A stretch of 64,000 bases of DNA from Vibrio mediterranei (GTDB lineage: Bacteria > Pseudomonadota > Gammaproteobacteria > Enterobacterales > Vibrionaceae), in the NCBI RefSeq assembly GCF_900088415.1, contig NZ_FLLQ01000007.1, positions 208,149 to 272,148 on the forward strand. The letters are read 5' to 3'. The translations under genes and the position numbers were made by a program. Below the pieces are notes generated by a model. It did no database searches. It was not told the origin of the DNA and saw only the letters and a program-made list of their open reading frames with translations. Numbering within the stretch: position 1 is the stretch's first letter; every line of letters begins with the position of its first letter. Of this stretch, positions 8,333 through 17,607 are shown in pieces.

Positions 8333-10546
8333 TTATAGGATATCAATATAGCCATCGTTACCGTGAACTTGTTCCACATTTTTAACGATAGTAAATATAT
8401 CGTTATCGATATCCGCATCATTGTTCACAACTAGAGAGCTATCATATACCTTATATTCCTGCATATAAGCTGGGCCATTAGCTTCAACATGAATATTCGC
8501 CGTAGCTGCATCGAACACTAGCTTATCCTGACCGTGTCCACCGTCAACGTAATCTTGACCGTTACTTGCATAGACCGTGTCATCACCATTCATGACTTTA
8601 ATAATGTCATTGTAATCGGAACCAGTAACCTCATCTTGTCCCGCTCCACTCGACTTGTCGTTGTAGGTCATACCATGCCCTAGCCCGCTAAAGTCAATCA
8701 CATCATCTCCACGAGTGCCGTATAGTACTTCTACACTAGTAACCGTGTCTGTTGACGTCACGCTGCCAGCCAACATAGTGTCAACGCTAAAGGTATCTTC
8801 ATCAACAACCTTTATGTTTAGCGAATCGGCATTCTTGAAAGTATCGTTGTACCAAAGCGTATCGACACCATCACCACCATTAATTACGTCACTTTCTGCA
8901 TGAATAGCAAGATGAGCTGGAGCATATTCATCCGCTCGAATGTAGTCATCACCACCGCCAGCAAGAATGATGTCGCTTCCAGCCCCACCATCTAAAGTAT
9001 CATTACCGGCTTTGTAGGTGTCATCAATACTGTTATCACCAATTAGGACATCATTTCCAGTTCCACCGGTAAGTTTGTCATCACCATCGGCACCAACCAA
9101 TAAAGTATCAACACCATCTTGCGCCACTAGATTATCATAAGCGTTGTGCCCAATTTTAAGGGCATAAGTGCCGTCGGAAAATGACGCATTTTCAATCTCT
9201 TTAAGTTGATCCGTACCATCTCGACCAGAGACTTTATCGACTACAGTCAATCGATTCATGAAGTGGTATTCAGTTACCGAACCGCTGAAAGCAGCAGTAT
9301 CTTCCCCTTCCCCACCATTGAGCGTATCGTTACCTGCGCCTCCGACTAAAATATCATTGCCAGCACCGCCATTCAGTACGTCATTTCCTCCCTGATAGTG
9401 GAAATTCGTGCCATTGTCGCCAAGAAGAACATCGTTACCAGTGCCACCATTTAGCGTGTCATGACCATGCATGCCAACCATTATAGTATCAACACCATCA
9501 TGCGCGGTCAGGTTGTCACCAGCGTTGTGACCACGCATCCAAGTGAACGTACCTTCATCAAAGGCAAGCTTCTCAAAGTTAGAAAGGTGATCAACACCGT
9601 CTCTGTTTGATACTGTATCAGTGACTTTGATAAAGCCATATGTTTGGAAATTGTAATCCAATACTGAGCCACTGAAGCCAATAGTATCAATTCCTTCGCC
9701 GCCGTTGATTTTATCGTTACCTCCAGCGCCGAATATAACATCATCACCCGCTAAGGCATCAATGCAATCGTTCTCAGAAGTTCCGTGTAATTCGTCCGCA
9801 ATACTTGTTCCATAAGTACAACTAGGGTCCGTGAGTCGAGCGATAATTGCCGCATTATCAGGTTGACCATCTAACAACGTCAGTAGGTTTTGAATAGATG
9901 GATCGGCCGCTAAGCCGTTAAGTGTAATACTTGTTCCGAGATTAGTATCACCCAAAAACGTAAGTACCAAATCACTGCCATTCGATGTTATCGTCATGTG
10001 GTTTTGAATAGACTCTTCAACAAAGCTATTCGCATCTGTTACCTTTTCTGAATCAAAACCAATCTTCTTATCGAGTTTCTCCGTTATTCTCGATACTTGA
10101 CTATCTAGCTTAGCTTCTATTTTTCCCTCACGAGCTTCGACCTTGCTCTCAAGAAGATCGCCGTCGAATTTGGAGGACAGCCTTGCTTCTACGATATCAT
10201 TCTCCAAAACAAAATGTCGTCTGTTGAAGACCAGTTGAAGCGAATCTTCACCTAACTCGAAATCCTTGATTACGTTATCACCTCCTCGAAGTATTCTCAT
10301 AGAGAACACGTCTGCACCACTACCTCCCGAAACAGTATCATTGCCTACACCACCAAAGATAAGGTCATCACCGCCTTCACCGTTCACCTTGTCATCGCCA
10401 CGATTTCCTTCAAGAATATCGTTTCCTCGTTGGCCATTAACGGTATCGTTACCTTGTTTACCTAAAATGTGGTCGTTTCCAAGACCACCAGTCTTAAAGT
10501 TATTCCTGTGGTCAAGAACTATCGTATTATATCCATCTGATGCCAT
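8333..10546 (-). CDS. RTX calcium-binding repeat protein, probable type I secretion substrate
   Basis: A 737-residue acidic protein without a signal peptide. Blocks of RTX nonapeptides (GGxGNDxL type) lie at about residues 19-78, 255-290, 362-415, 488-540 and 605-675; these bind calcium outside the cell. Residues 282-378 and 411-505 are a tandem duplication (FSGSV, RDG, GHNA, DGVDT, GGTGNDVL, GDN in both). A T1SS-type module (GADVF, IKDFELGED, then LVLTF and ITLNGL) sits near the N-terminus, not the C-terminus, and is split by a charged coiled-coil-like insert (about 115-165). The C-terminus ends in an acidic-hydrophobic DIL, like PrtDEF-type substrates. No catalytic domain is seen. AAGGAAGG precedes the ATG. 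It is the last gene after its exporter genes. Confidence 0.85.
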   Translation of the reverse strand: MASDGYNTIVLDHRNNFKTGGLGNDHILGKQGNDTVNGQRGNDILEGNRGDDKVNGEGGDDLIFGGVGNDTVSGGSGADVFSMRILRGGDNVIKDFELGEDSLQLVFNRRHFVLENDIVEARLSSKFDGDLLESKVEAREGKIEAKLDSQVSRITEKLDKKIGFDSEKVTDANSFVEESIQNHMTITSNGSDLVLTFLGDTNLGTSITLNGLAADPSIQNLLTLLDGQPDNAAIIARLTDPSCTYGTSIADELHGTSENDCIDALAGDDVIFGAGGNDKINGGEGIDTIGFSGSVLDYNFQTYGFIKVTDTVSNRDGVDHLSNFEKLAFDEGTFTWMRGHNAGDNLTAHDGVDTIMVGMHGHDTLNGGTGNDVLLGDNGTNFHYQGGNDVLNGGAGNDILVGGAGNDTLNGGEGEDTAAFSGSVTEYHFMNRLTVVDKVSGRDGTDQLKEIENASFSDGTYALKIGHNAYDNLVAQDGVDTLLVGADGDDKLTGGTGNDVLIGDNSIDDTYKAGNDTLDGGAGSDIILAGGGDDYIRADEYAPAHLAIHAESDVINGGDGVDTLWYNDTFKNADSLNIKVVDEDTFSVDTMLAGSVTSTDTVTSVEVLYGTRGDDVIDFSGLGHGMTYNDKSSGAGQDEVTGSDYNDIIKVMNGDDTVYASNGQDYVDGGHGQDKLVFDAATANIHVEANGPAYMQEYKVYDSSLVVNNDADIDNDIFTIVKNVEQVHGNDGYIDIL

Positions 10547-10576
10547 GATTAGCCTTCCTTTGTCGTTAAACTTGTA

Positions 10577-11881
10577 TTAAATCTCTCTCATCCCCTTCTC
10601 CATACTCTGTATCAGCGGAGAAAGTAGATAATCAAGAACAGTGCGTTCCTCTAGTACTATTTGCGCTTCAACCGGCATACCCGGTTTCAGATCTAAGCCA
10701 AGATCTAGAAGCTCCGTTGCATCGAGGGCTATCTTTCCTTGATAGAAATGACCGCCTAGCCGCTCATCTACGATGCTGTCCGCGGAGAGATGTATAAGCT
10801 CACCTGTTACCGCTGGGACTTGTCGAAAGCTGTATGAAGTCAGACGGATGTTTGCCGACAAACCTTCATACACCGATTCGATATCCTTGGGTTGAATGTT
10901 GACACTTGCGACCACTCGGGTGTTATTGGGGACAATCTCCAGTATCGTGCTTGTTGGAGCAACAACACCGCCTTGAGTATGAATAACGAGATTGATCACA
11001 TCGCCTCCAACTGGAGCGCGTACTTCTATGCGATCGTTTAGCGTATTAGACGCTTTTAGCTGTTTTAAGATTGCTTGCTCTTCCGAAACTAGCTCTTGCT
11101 TTTTCTCTTGAGCGGTACGCATAAAGTCTATTTTTAGTGCGTCCATTTGAGATTCAAGCTCGGCAACTTTGTTATTGGTTCTTTTTATTCGAGTACGGTG
11201 CTCCGCTATTTTTGCCACCAAGCTTGAGTACTCTCTCTTTAGTTCAAGAAAGGCAACTTTCGATACATACCCCTTTTCTAACAAGGCAGAGTTCGCTTCG
11301 ATTTCTTCGTTGAGCAATGTCAGAGAATGTTCGTCGCTTGAAAGCCAAGCTTTGTAGCTGTCTCTGTCATTCTCTGATTGAGCCATTTGCTGGCGGAGTG
11401 ACATCATTTGTTCTTTATGAATCAGACGATTCTGGTTCAATAGTGACGCTTGATCGCGACGTATCTGACTTTGAATCGGAGTCAGGTTCTCCTCGTTTCC
11501 CCAATTAATCGCCTCTCCTGAAAGCTCTGCGTCAATTCGAGCTAGGCGAGCTTGGACGATAAAACGTTTTTGATTCAGTTGTTCGAGTTGGCTAACAAGC
11601 AATGGATCCGAGAGCACCAGTAACAAGTCGCCTTTTTCGACACGCTGACCTTCTTTGACGAGAAGCGTTTCGACTACCCCTCCGGTATGATGCTGCACTT
11701 TCTGATTCTCGAGCTCTGTCACCAATTTCCCTGGTGCCAACGAGGCTGAACTTAGTGGTGCGCTATAACTCCAATAGCCAATTCCAATAAAGCAAACCAA
11801 CAATACGAGCCAACCAAACAGAATGAAGTTGGTCAAAGAGAGATTGAACGAACGAGATGTCTCTGAATGATTTAGTTTCAT
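10577..11881 (-). CDS. Type I secretion membrane fusion protein (HlyD/PrtE family)
   Basis: The periplasmic adaptor of a type I secretion system, 434 residues. It has one N-terminal membrane helix (about residues 18-38) and the biotinyl-lipoyl-like start VQHHTGGVVETLLVKEGQRVEKGDLLLVL. A long alpha-helical coiled coil (about 90-270) and a C-terminal beta-barrel region with IRLTSYSFRQVPAVTGELIHLSADS, typical of PrtE/HlyD, follow. The gene overlaps the ABC exporter by four bases (ATGA) and precedes the RTX gene by 30 bases. An outer-membrane TolC partner is not in the window and is presumably supplied from elsewhere. Confidence 0.92.
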   Translation of the reverse strand: MKLNHSETSRSFNLSLTNFILFGWLVLLVCFIGIGYWSYSAPLSSASLAPGKLVTELENQKVQHHTGGVVETLLVKEGQRVEKGDLLLVLSDPLLVSQLEQLNQKRFIVQARLARIDAELSGEAINWGNEENLTPIQSQIRRDQASLLNQNRLIHKEQMMSLRQQMAQSENDRDSYKAWLSSDEHSLTLLNEEIEANSALLEKGYVSKVAFLELKREYSSLVAKIAEHRTRIKRTNNKVAELESQMDALKIDFMRTAQEKKQELVSEEQAILKQLKASNTLNDRIEVRAPVGGDVINLVIHTQGGVVAPTSTILEIVPNNTRVVASVNIQPKDIESVYEGLSANIRLTSYSFRQVPAVTGELIHLSADSIVDERLGGHFYQGKIALDATELLDLGLDLKPGMPVEAQIVLEERTVLDYLLSPLIQSMEKGMREI

Positions 11882-13587
11882 GACACACTCCCTATGCTGT
11901 TTGCTGACGATGCAGGAATATTTAAGATCTCGGTCGTTTTACCGTATTGCTGGAGGCGTCCTTCACCTAACACCATGCATAAGCTGGTATGCTGAATAAT
12001 TGACATACGGTGTGAAATGACAATGACGGTAATTTGCTTGTGATGTGCATGAGCAATGAAATCGATCAGTGCCGCCTGCCCTGGATGGTCAAGATTAGAA
12101 TCGGGCTCATCCAATATAAGTAAGGCTGGTTTTGTATATAGCGCACGAGCCAAGGCAATTCGTTGCTGTTGTCCACCAGACAATCGGATTCCTAGTGCAC
12201 CAACCAGTGTTTGATAGCCATTTGGTAGTGACAGAATCATCTCATGAACACCAGCTAATTTGGCTGCATCGACGATGTCCTTCGCATCAACATTCTCGTC
12301 GAATCGGCAAATATTTTGCGCAATTGTGCCCGATAGCAACTGACTATTTTGGGAAACATAGCCAACTTGCCTCCCTAGTTCTGATACTTGGCGCTGGTTA
12401 AGTGTTGCGCCATCAATGCGCACCTCACCGCTTACAGGTTTAACCAAACCTAGAATAGCTTTGACCAATGTTGATTTACCTACACCGCTACCTCCAACAA
12501 TAGCTGCCGATGCACCAGCAGGAATGGAAAAAGTAAGATCTTCGAGCAACGGCTTCTCACTACCTTGGTGACCTAAGAAAACTTTGTCGAATCCCACAGC
12601 GCCTTTTATCTTTGGTAGTTCGACGACTTCTTTTGGTTGTTCAAGATAAGACTTGCGTAATCTTTGATGTGCTTTCCAACCTTCTAACCAGCTTTGCCAG
12701 TTATGGATCGCCTGCTCAACTGGCGCTAAAACTCGGCTCATAATCATCGATGCGGCAATCAATACTCCAGCACCAACTTCGTTCTCTAATACCAGAATGA
12801 CCGAAACGCATAGCACTCCAATTTGCAACAGCATCCGAGCATACTTAGCAAGTGCTAAAATCGCTCGAGAAATTCTGTCTGCGTTCGCTTTGTCTACTGT
12901 CGGATTTATTGATTCCTTACGCCACTTCGCGACCAAATTGTCATTCATACCTAATGCTTGAACAATCTCAGCGTTTTTAAGCCAATCACTAGTTAATGTA
13001 TTGAATGTACTCGCATGCTCGCTTGCATTATTCTGCAGGCGCTTCGTCACTATCATACTTATGATCGATATAACAAAGAGAACCGTTGCGCCTGCTAACG
13101 CAAAGTGTCCAAGCAGCGGGTGCATGAGATACATGACCGCTAAAAAAACAGGTGCAAATGGAGCATCAAATAACGCAAAGATCCCAGGAGAAGTGAGAGT
13201 TTCTTTAACTCGAGATAAATCAGTTAGAGATTGGCTGAATATTCCATTGCTTTGTTGTGACTTGAGCATAGAAACATTAAAGGCGAAGTCTGCGGACTGT
13301 TGCTCAACGCCATATCCATAACGCAACATTACTTGCCCGCGAACCCAATCGAGTAGCGCTTGAATAGATAAGAGGAACAATGCAACTATTGCAAGCATTA
13401 CAAGCGTTTCGCGACTTTCGGAAGAAAGAACACGATCAAAAACTTGCATCGAAAATAAAGGAAGCACAAGAAAAAGCACATTTACCGAAATAGAAACCAC
13501 GGTAATAAAAATAAGAACTTTCTTGTTTATTTTAAAGTACTGCGTATTATTAAAACTACCAGCATCCTTGCTTAAAGTAGACGTCAT
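11878..13587 (-). CDS. Type I secretion ABC exporter (PrtD family permease/ATPase)
   Basis: A 569-residue fused transmembrane and ATPase protein. The membrane domain spans about residues 25-300; the ATPase domain has Walker A GGSGVGKST (365-373), signature LSGGQ (469-473) and Walker B LLILDEPDSNLD. It has no N-terminal C39 peptidase or C39-like domain, so it belongs to the PrtD class that exports RTX proteins with an uncleaved C-terminal signal. A GAGG ribosome site lies five bases before the ATG. It is the first gene of the three-gene secretion operon. Confidence 0.93.
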   Translation of the reverse strand: MTSTLSKDAGSFNNTQYFKINKKVLIFITVVSISVNVLFLVLPLFSMQVFDRVLSSESRETLVMLAIVALFLLSIQALLDWVRGQVMLRYGYGVEQQSADFAFNVSMLKSQQSNGIFSQSLTDLSRVKETLTSPGIFALFDAPFAPVFLAVMYLMHPLLGHFALAGATVLFVISIISMIVTKRLQNNASEHASTFNTLTSDWLKNAEIVQALGMNDNLVAKWRKESINPTVDKANADRISRAILALAKYARMLLQIGVLCVSVILVLENEVGAGVLIAASMIMSRVLAPVEQAIHNWQSWLEGWKAHQRLRKSYLEQPKEVVELPKIKGAVGFDKVFLGHQGSEKPLLEDLTFSIPAGASAAIVGGSGVGKSTLVKAILGLVKPVSGEVRIDGATLNQRQVSELGRQVGYVSQNSQLLSGTIAQNICRFDENVDAKDIVDAAKLAGVHEMILSLPNGYQTLVGALGIRLSGGQQQRIALARALYTKPALLILDEPDSNLDHPGQAALIDFIAHAHHKQITVIVISHRMSIIQHTSLCMVLGEGRLQQYGKTTEILNIPASSANSIGSVS

Positions 13588-13930
13588 GTTAGCCTCAGAC
13601 GGTTATTTATCCTGTCATTGATTTAATAAATAAGAATGACAAAGGAATTATTTAAATATTGCCGACTTCGATATTAGACCTATTTCTGACATTTTATTTA
13701 CAAAATGCTCGGCTAACCCTAACCAACCACACTTGTTCCACTTTTTGAGACCCTTTGCACAACAATTACATAATTAATGCATTACAAGTCACACAAATCA
13801 GCAACATTGTGATATAAATCGCATTTTGATAACTATATTAATAAACTTTCGTTTAATACCAGACTAACAATTTGAAATTAGAGATGACTGATTCATATAA
13901 TCTAAAAGGCTAATTAACCTAGGCATTATC
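13588..13930. promoter_or_regulatory. Divergent control region between secretion operon and binding-protein/GGDEF operon
   Basis: This 343 bp AT-rich stretch has no gene. It must hold the promoters of both divergent operons. The clearest element is a CRP-like site at 13808-13823. No other strong palindrome was found by eye. Confidence 0.7.
13808..13823 (+). promoter_or_regulatory. CRP-like site
   Basis: TGTGA-TATAAA-TCGCA differs from the CRP consensus TGTGA-N6-TCACA at one of ten core positions and has a T-rich flank. It lies 108 bases before the binding-protein gene and 221 bases before the exporter start on the other strand. Confidence 0.5.
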
Positions 13931-14983
13931 ATGATGCGCATTTATATTGCACCAATTTTGTGCATGATTTTCTTCAGTCATATTGTTTACGGAAAAGAGA
14001 TTTTAAAAATATTATCTTGGCATGGATATACCGACACAGATATTGTATCTATTTTCGAAAATAAAAATAACATCGATATTGAAGTGACTTATGTAAATAA
14101 TGACAAACAGTTAAGGGAGAAACTTGATGATAGAAACCAAGATTATGACCTTGTTGCCCTAAATTCCTCTGAGCTACAACGATATATCAAATTGCGAAAA
14201 TTTGTTCCAATCGACATATACAAGATAGAAAATAGTAAATGGATTAGCAATCAATTCGCACCACTGTCAACAAACCCAGAAATCACCTTTAACGGTAATA
14301 TCTACGGCCTCCCTTATACCTATTCATCAATGGGAATCATCTACAATGTCGATCGTGTAAAATCTGCTCCAACTTCCTGGCAAGACTTCTGGTCACCGGA
14401 ATACCATCACAAGGCGCTTGGATATGATGGCGGGACGCATAATGTGAGTTTAGCTGCGCTGGCATTGAAGCTGCCCGATCCTTTTCAGATTCCAAAGTCT
14501 GACGACGAGCTCATTGCTAAGAAACTGATATCACTGAGAGAGAATACGTTAACGTTCTATCGTTCACTCGAGGAGGCAACAGAGCTATTTAATCGCTTTG
14601 AACTATCAATTATGTTTGCGAATTTTGGCCATCAACAAGTTGATTCGCTGAAAAAGACGGGTGCCAATATAGAATATACGATTCCAAAAGAGGGAGCATT
14701 GGCTTGGTTAGATTGTTGGTCAATCTTGTCTACTTCCAAACAAACTGAACTTGCTCACCGCTGGATTGATTTTGTGCTAGAACCATGGGTTCAACTTGAA
14801 CTAACTAAGCGTCATGGACTACAAAGTCCTCTTAACCAGTTTTCTGAAAGCGATAATAAGGAAAAGTTGATATGGCTTTCACCAGTAGAATCACCGGAAA
14901 AACGTGAAGCCATGTGGGATTCAGTGTACAGCGGTAAACCACTTCCCAAGGTAATGGAACATACCAAGAGAGCGAGGCAATGA
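13931..14983 (+). CDS. PotD/NspS-type periplasmic solute-binding protein
   Basis: A 350-residue exported protein with a signal peptide (about residues 1-21, cleavage after VYG) and no lipobox. It has the fold pattern of spermidine/putrescine-binding proteins: LSWHGYTD near 28 (Trp30 and Tyr33 correspond to PotD Trp34 and Tyr37), YGLPYTYSSMGIIYNVD, SWQDFWSPEY, and PKEGALAWLDCWSI, where Trp259 and Asp261 align with the polyamine-contacting Trp255 and Asp257 of PotD. Other PotD contacts are changed, so the ligand may differ. No ABC permease is nearby. Its stop overlaps the start of the GGDEF gene by four bases, which points to a sensory rather than a transport role, as for NspS with MbaA in V. 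cholerae. Confidence 0.85.
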   Translation: MMRIYIAPILCMIFFSHIVYGKEILKILSWHGYTDTDIVSIFENKNNIDIEVTYVNNDKQLREKLDDRNQDYDLVALNSSELQRYIKLRKFVPIDIYKIENSKWISNQFAPLSTNPEITFNGNIYGLPYTYSSMGIIYNVDRVKSAPTSWQDFWSPEYHHKALGYDGGTHNVSLAALALKLPDPFQIPKSDDELIAKKLISLRENTLTFYRSLEEATELFNRFELSIMFANFGHQQVDSLKKTGANIEYTIPKEGALAWLDCWSILSTSKQTELAHRWIDFVLEPWVQLELTKRHGLQSPLNQFSESDNKEKLIWLSPVESPEKREAMWDSVYSGKPLPKVMEHTKRARQ

Positions 14984-16671
14984 AGCTTTCCACGAAAATT
15001 ACACTGATGTTCACATGCACACTGTTAATTTCATTTTCAATTCTAGCCTGGCAAAGCTATCAAGGCTCTAAGGCACTGCTTGCCGATAATATCAAAACAA
15101 AAATGACACAAACCACAGGAATTGCCATTCGCGCTTTGCAGGAGAAACTTCAAGATATTGAGCGAAGCAATGATATGTTAGCGATGTTGGTCAAAGATAA
15201 GCTCGACAAACAGTATGCTAAAACTGAGCTGGCAGCAGCCATCATTCCATTTCTTCAAAACAACTCAACCTATAACAGTGTCTCGATTATCCACCAAAAC
15301 ACAGCACTTAGAGAAATCCTCAGAATTCAAACAGGGTCTAACAAAAATATACATGCTGTAGAACCAAATGAGCTCAACAACCTTACTCATATTCCATTGT
15401 TTGTCGAAGCTACGAAAATTCATGGGGGAGAAATCTACGTCTCTCCAGTTTCAACCCATTATGACCGTATCGTTCATCATGAATCTACGCCTTACGTATT
15501 TATCGTTTATCCTCTCAATCTCAAGAGTGATGAAAGTACATCTTTATTGTTCACTATCGATATCAAAAGCTTAATGGAAAACGCAACTTCTTTAATGGGT
15601 GACTCGACGATGTTTATGATCGCTAATACCAAAGGAGATTACTTGCTTCATCCAGAAATAGACAAGCAGTTTAGCTTTATGAAAGGAAAAGTTGAACAAG
15701 TCCAGAATGACTACCCAAATGCGCTGACAACCGTTAATCACGGACATTCAAGCTTCTTTGAACTAAATACGAACACTAAAGATAACAGCTTGTATTACGC
15801 AAGCTTCGCGTTAGCAAAGTTTCAGATCCATCAAACTTCGAGTGCCTATATTTTGGGCCACGTCAGACAAGACTCCATCGGTAGCCTGTGGCGGGAAAAC
15901 ACAATCAAGAGCGTACTGATTACTACTATGGTATTGCTGTCAATCGCATCTGTACTTTCATTTTCTCTATTTCGATACGTTACGCTGCCCCTCACTCACA
16001 TTGCCTCCTTTGCACAAAGGATTACGTTGGGAAAGAAAACAGCTCCTTATCAATATAACCAACGAGATGAGATTGGAGATGTCGCGCAAGCACTCAATTA
16101 CCTTCAAAACAATCTCAACGTCCAGTATGAAAAGCTCAAGAACTCGGAACAAAAGTTTCAAGAACTTGCTCGCAAGGATGATTTAACAGGCCTGCCGAAC
16201 AGAAAAGATTTTTCTGTTCGGTTAGAGAACGAAATCCAACACCATCGAATCAATCAACTTCACTTTGCACTACTGTTTGTTGATGTTAATAACTTTAAAC
16301 TAGTCAACGACCATATCGGACACCATGCCGGAGATGAACTCTTAAAGAAAATAGCTCATGTTCTGGCTGGAGAGCTGCGTAGCAGTGATCTGGTATGTCG
16401 GCATGGTGGTGACGAGTTCATCATCTTGCTTTCAAATCTTAGACAATTGACTATCATACATACGATTTGCGACAAGCTGCATCAGTCGATGGAGAGACTC
16501 GTTGGCTGTGAAAGATTACACCATCAAAATCTATCACTTAGTATAGGTGTTGCCATTTACCCAGAATCTTCTAATCAGCCCATAGAACTCATTCAATTGG
16601 CTGATAAAGCTATGTATGAAGCAAAGAAAAATGGCCATGCTCAAACTTATTGGCACACTCCCTTTCGATAG
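14980..16671 (+). CDS. Membrane diguanylate cyclase with periplasmic sensor domain, HAMP and GGDEF
   Basis: A 563-residue protein with a membrane helix at about 7-24, a Cache-like periplasmic domain (about 30-305), a second helix (about 309-331) and a HAMP region (332-384). A GGDEF domain follows, with intact GGDEF (476-480) and an RSSD inhibitory c-di-GMP site (467-470). It should make c-di-GMP and be product-inhibited. There is no EAL domain, unlike MbaA. Start overlap (ATGA) with the upstream periplasmic binding protein suggests that the binding protein signals through this cyclase. The exact sensor subtype is inferred. Confidence 0.92.
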   Translation: MKLSTKITLMFTCTLLISFSILAWQSYQGSKALLADNIKTKMTQTTGIAIRALQEKLQDIERSNDMLAMLVKDKLDKQYAKTELAAAIIPFLQNNSTYNSVSIIHQNTALREILRIQTGSNKNIHAVEPNELNNLTHIPLFVEATKIHGGEIYVSPVSTHYDRIVHHESTPYVFIVYPLNLKSDESTSLLFTIDIKSLMENATSLMGDSTMFMIANTKGDYLLHPEIDKQFSFMKGKVEQVQNDYPNALTTVNHGHSSFFELNTNTKDNSLYYASFALAKFQIHQTSSAYILGHVRQDSIGSLWRENTIKSVLITTMVLLSIASVLSFSLFRYVTLPLTHIASFAQRITLGKKTAPYQYNQRDEIGDVAQALNYLQNNLNVQYEKLKNSEQKFQELARKDDLTGLPNRKDFSVRLENEIQHHRINQLHFALLFVDVNNFKLVNDHIGHHAGDELLKKIAHVLAGELRSSDLVCRHGGDEFIILLSNLRQLTIIHTICDKLHQSMERLVGCERLHHQNLSLSIGVAIYPESSNQPIELIQLADKAMYEAKKNGHAQTYWHTPFR

Positions 16672-16736
16672 TTTTTTCGACAGATTCTAACTCTTGTTTT
16701 TGCTACACTGGGCAAAACAACTAAAAGAGTAATGTC

Positions 16737-17561
16737 ATGTCACTATTAGCCTCAGGTACGCTGTCCAAAATGCGTGCCTCTCTAGATTCGCAAGTTCAAT
16801 ACCGTTTACCCGTTGGTGAACAAGAAGTAGAACTCACCTCGTTTATTGGAAAGACGCTGACCCTTACCCATACTGGTAACATTTTCTGTAGCTCTTGTGG
16901 CAAAAAAACAAAGAAGAGCTATTCACAAGGCCATTGCTTTGTTTGCATGAAAAAGCTAGCAAGCTGCGATATGTGCATTATGAAGCCTGAAACTTGCCAC
17001 TATGACCAAGGAACTTGTCGTGAACCCGAGTGGGGCGAAGCCAATTGCATGGTTGATCATTTCGTCTACTTATCTAACACCTCCAGCTTGAAAGTGGGTA
17101 TTACACGTCATACGCAAATTCCTACTCGTTGGATAGACCAAGGGGCAACACAAGGTTTACCGATTCTGAAAGTTAAAACGCGTCAGATATCCGGCTTAAT
17201 CGAAGTTGAACTTGCCAAGCATATTGCCGATAAAACCAACTGGAGAACCTTATTAAAGCAAGATGGTGACCCGATGGAGTTGGCAGAAAAAGCGCAAGAA
17301 CTATTACCACTTGTCGCCGACAAAATTGCAGAAATTAAAGCTCAATATGGTGACGATTCGATAGAAATACTGAGCGAAGTGATTACACCTATCAGCTATC
17401 CAGTTGAAGTTTATCCAACCAAGATTAAGTCGCATAACTTTGATAAAGAGCCCGTGGTGACAGGAACGTTACAAGGTATCAAAGGACAGTATTTAATCTT
17501 TGATACTGGCGTGATCAATATTCGTAAGTTCACCTCCTATGAAGTTGAAGTTTCCGCCTAA
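16737..17561 (+). CDS. DUF2797 family zinc-ribbon-like protein
   Basis: A 274-residue soluble protein. The N-terminal third is rich in cysteine (CSSCGKK, CFVCMKK, CDMCIMKPETC, GTCREPEWGEANC), pointing to zinc binding. The middle has VYLSNTSSLKVGITRHTQIPTRWIDQGA, which looks like a GIY-YIG-related motif. It matches DUF2797 proteins of gammaproteobacteria. No function has been shown that I know of. It is transcribed alone, with a strong terminator. Confidence 0.8.
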   Translation: MSLLASGTLSKMRASLDSQVQYRLPVGEQEVELTSFIGKTLTLTHTGNIFCSSCGKKTKKSYSQGHCFVCMKKLASCDMCIMKPETCHYDQGTCREPEWGEANCMVDHFVYLSNTSSLKVGITRHTQIPTRWIDQGATQGLPILKVKTRQISGLIEVELAKHIADKTNWRTLLKQDGDPMELAEKAQELLPLVADKIAEIKAQYGDDSIEILSEVITPISYPVEVYPTKIKSHNFDKEPVVTGTLQGIKGQYLIFDTGVINIRKFTSYEVEVSA

Positions 17562-17578
17562 CGCAAAAAATCTAAAGA

Positions 17579-17603
17579 AAAGCCCGCAAACGCGGGCTTT
17601 TCT
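17579..17603. terminator. Terminator between DUF2797 gene and convergent PLP gene
   Basis: AGCCCGC and GCGGGCT pair around AAAC with flanking A and T runs; it can work in both directions. Confidence 0.85.
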
Positions 17604-17607
17604 ATCA

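Noticed and set aside
9508..9747. Genes in other frames of the RTX gene
   Set aside because: Repeated GGxGxD codons give long open shadows in other frames; they lack ribosome sites and family features.
8333..10546. RTX protein as a toxin or protease
   Set aside because: No HExxH, lipase or pore-forming segment and no acyltransferase gene were found.
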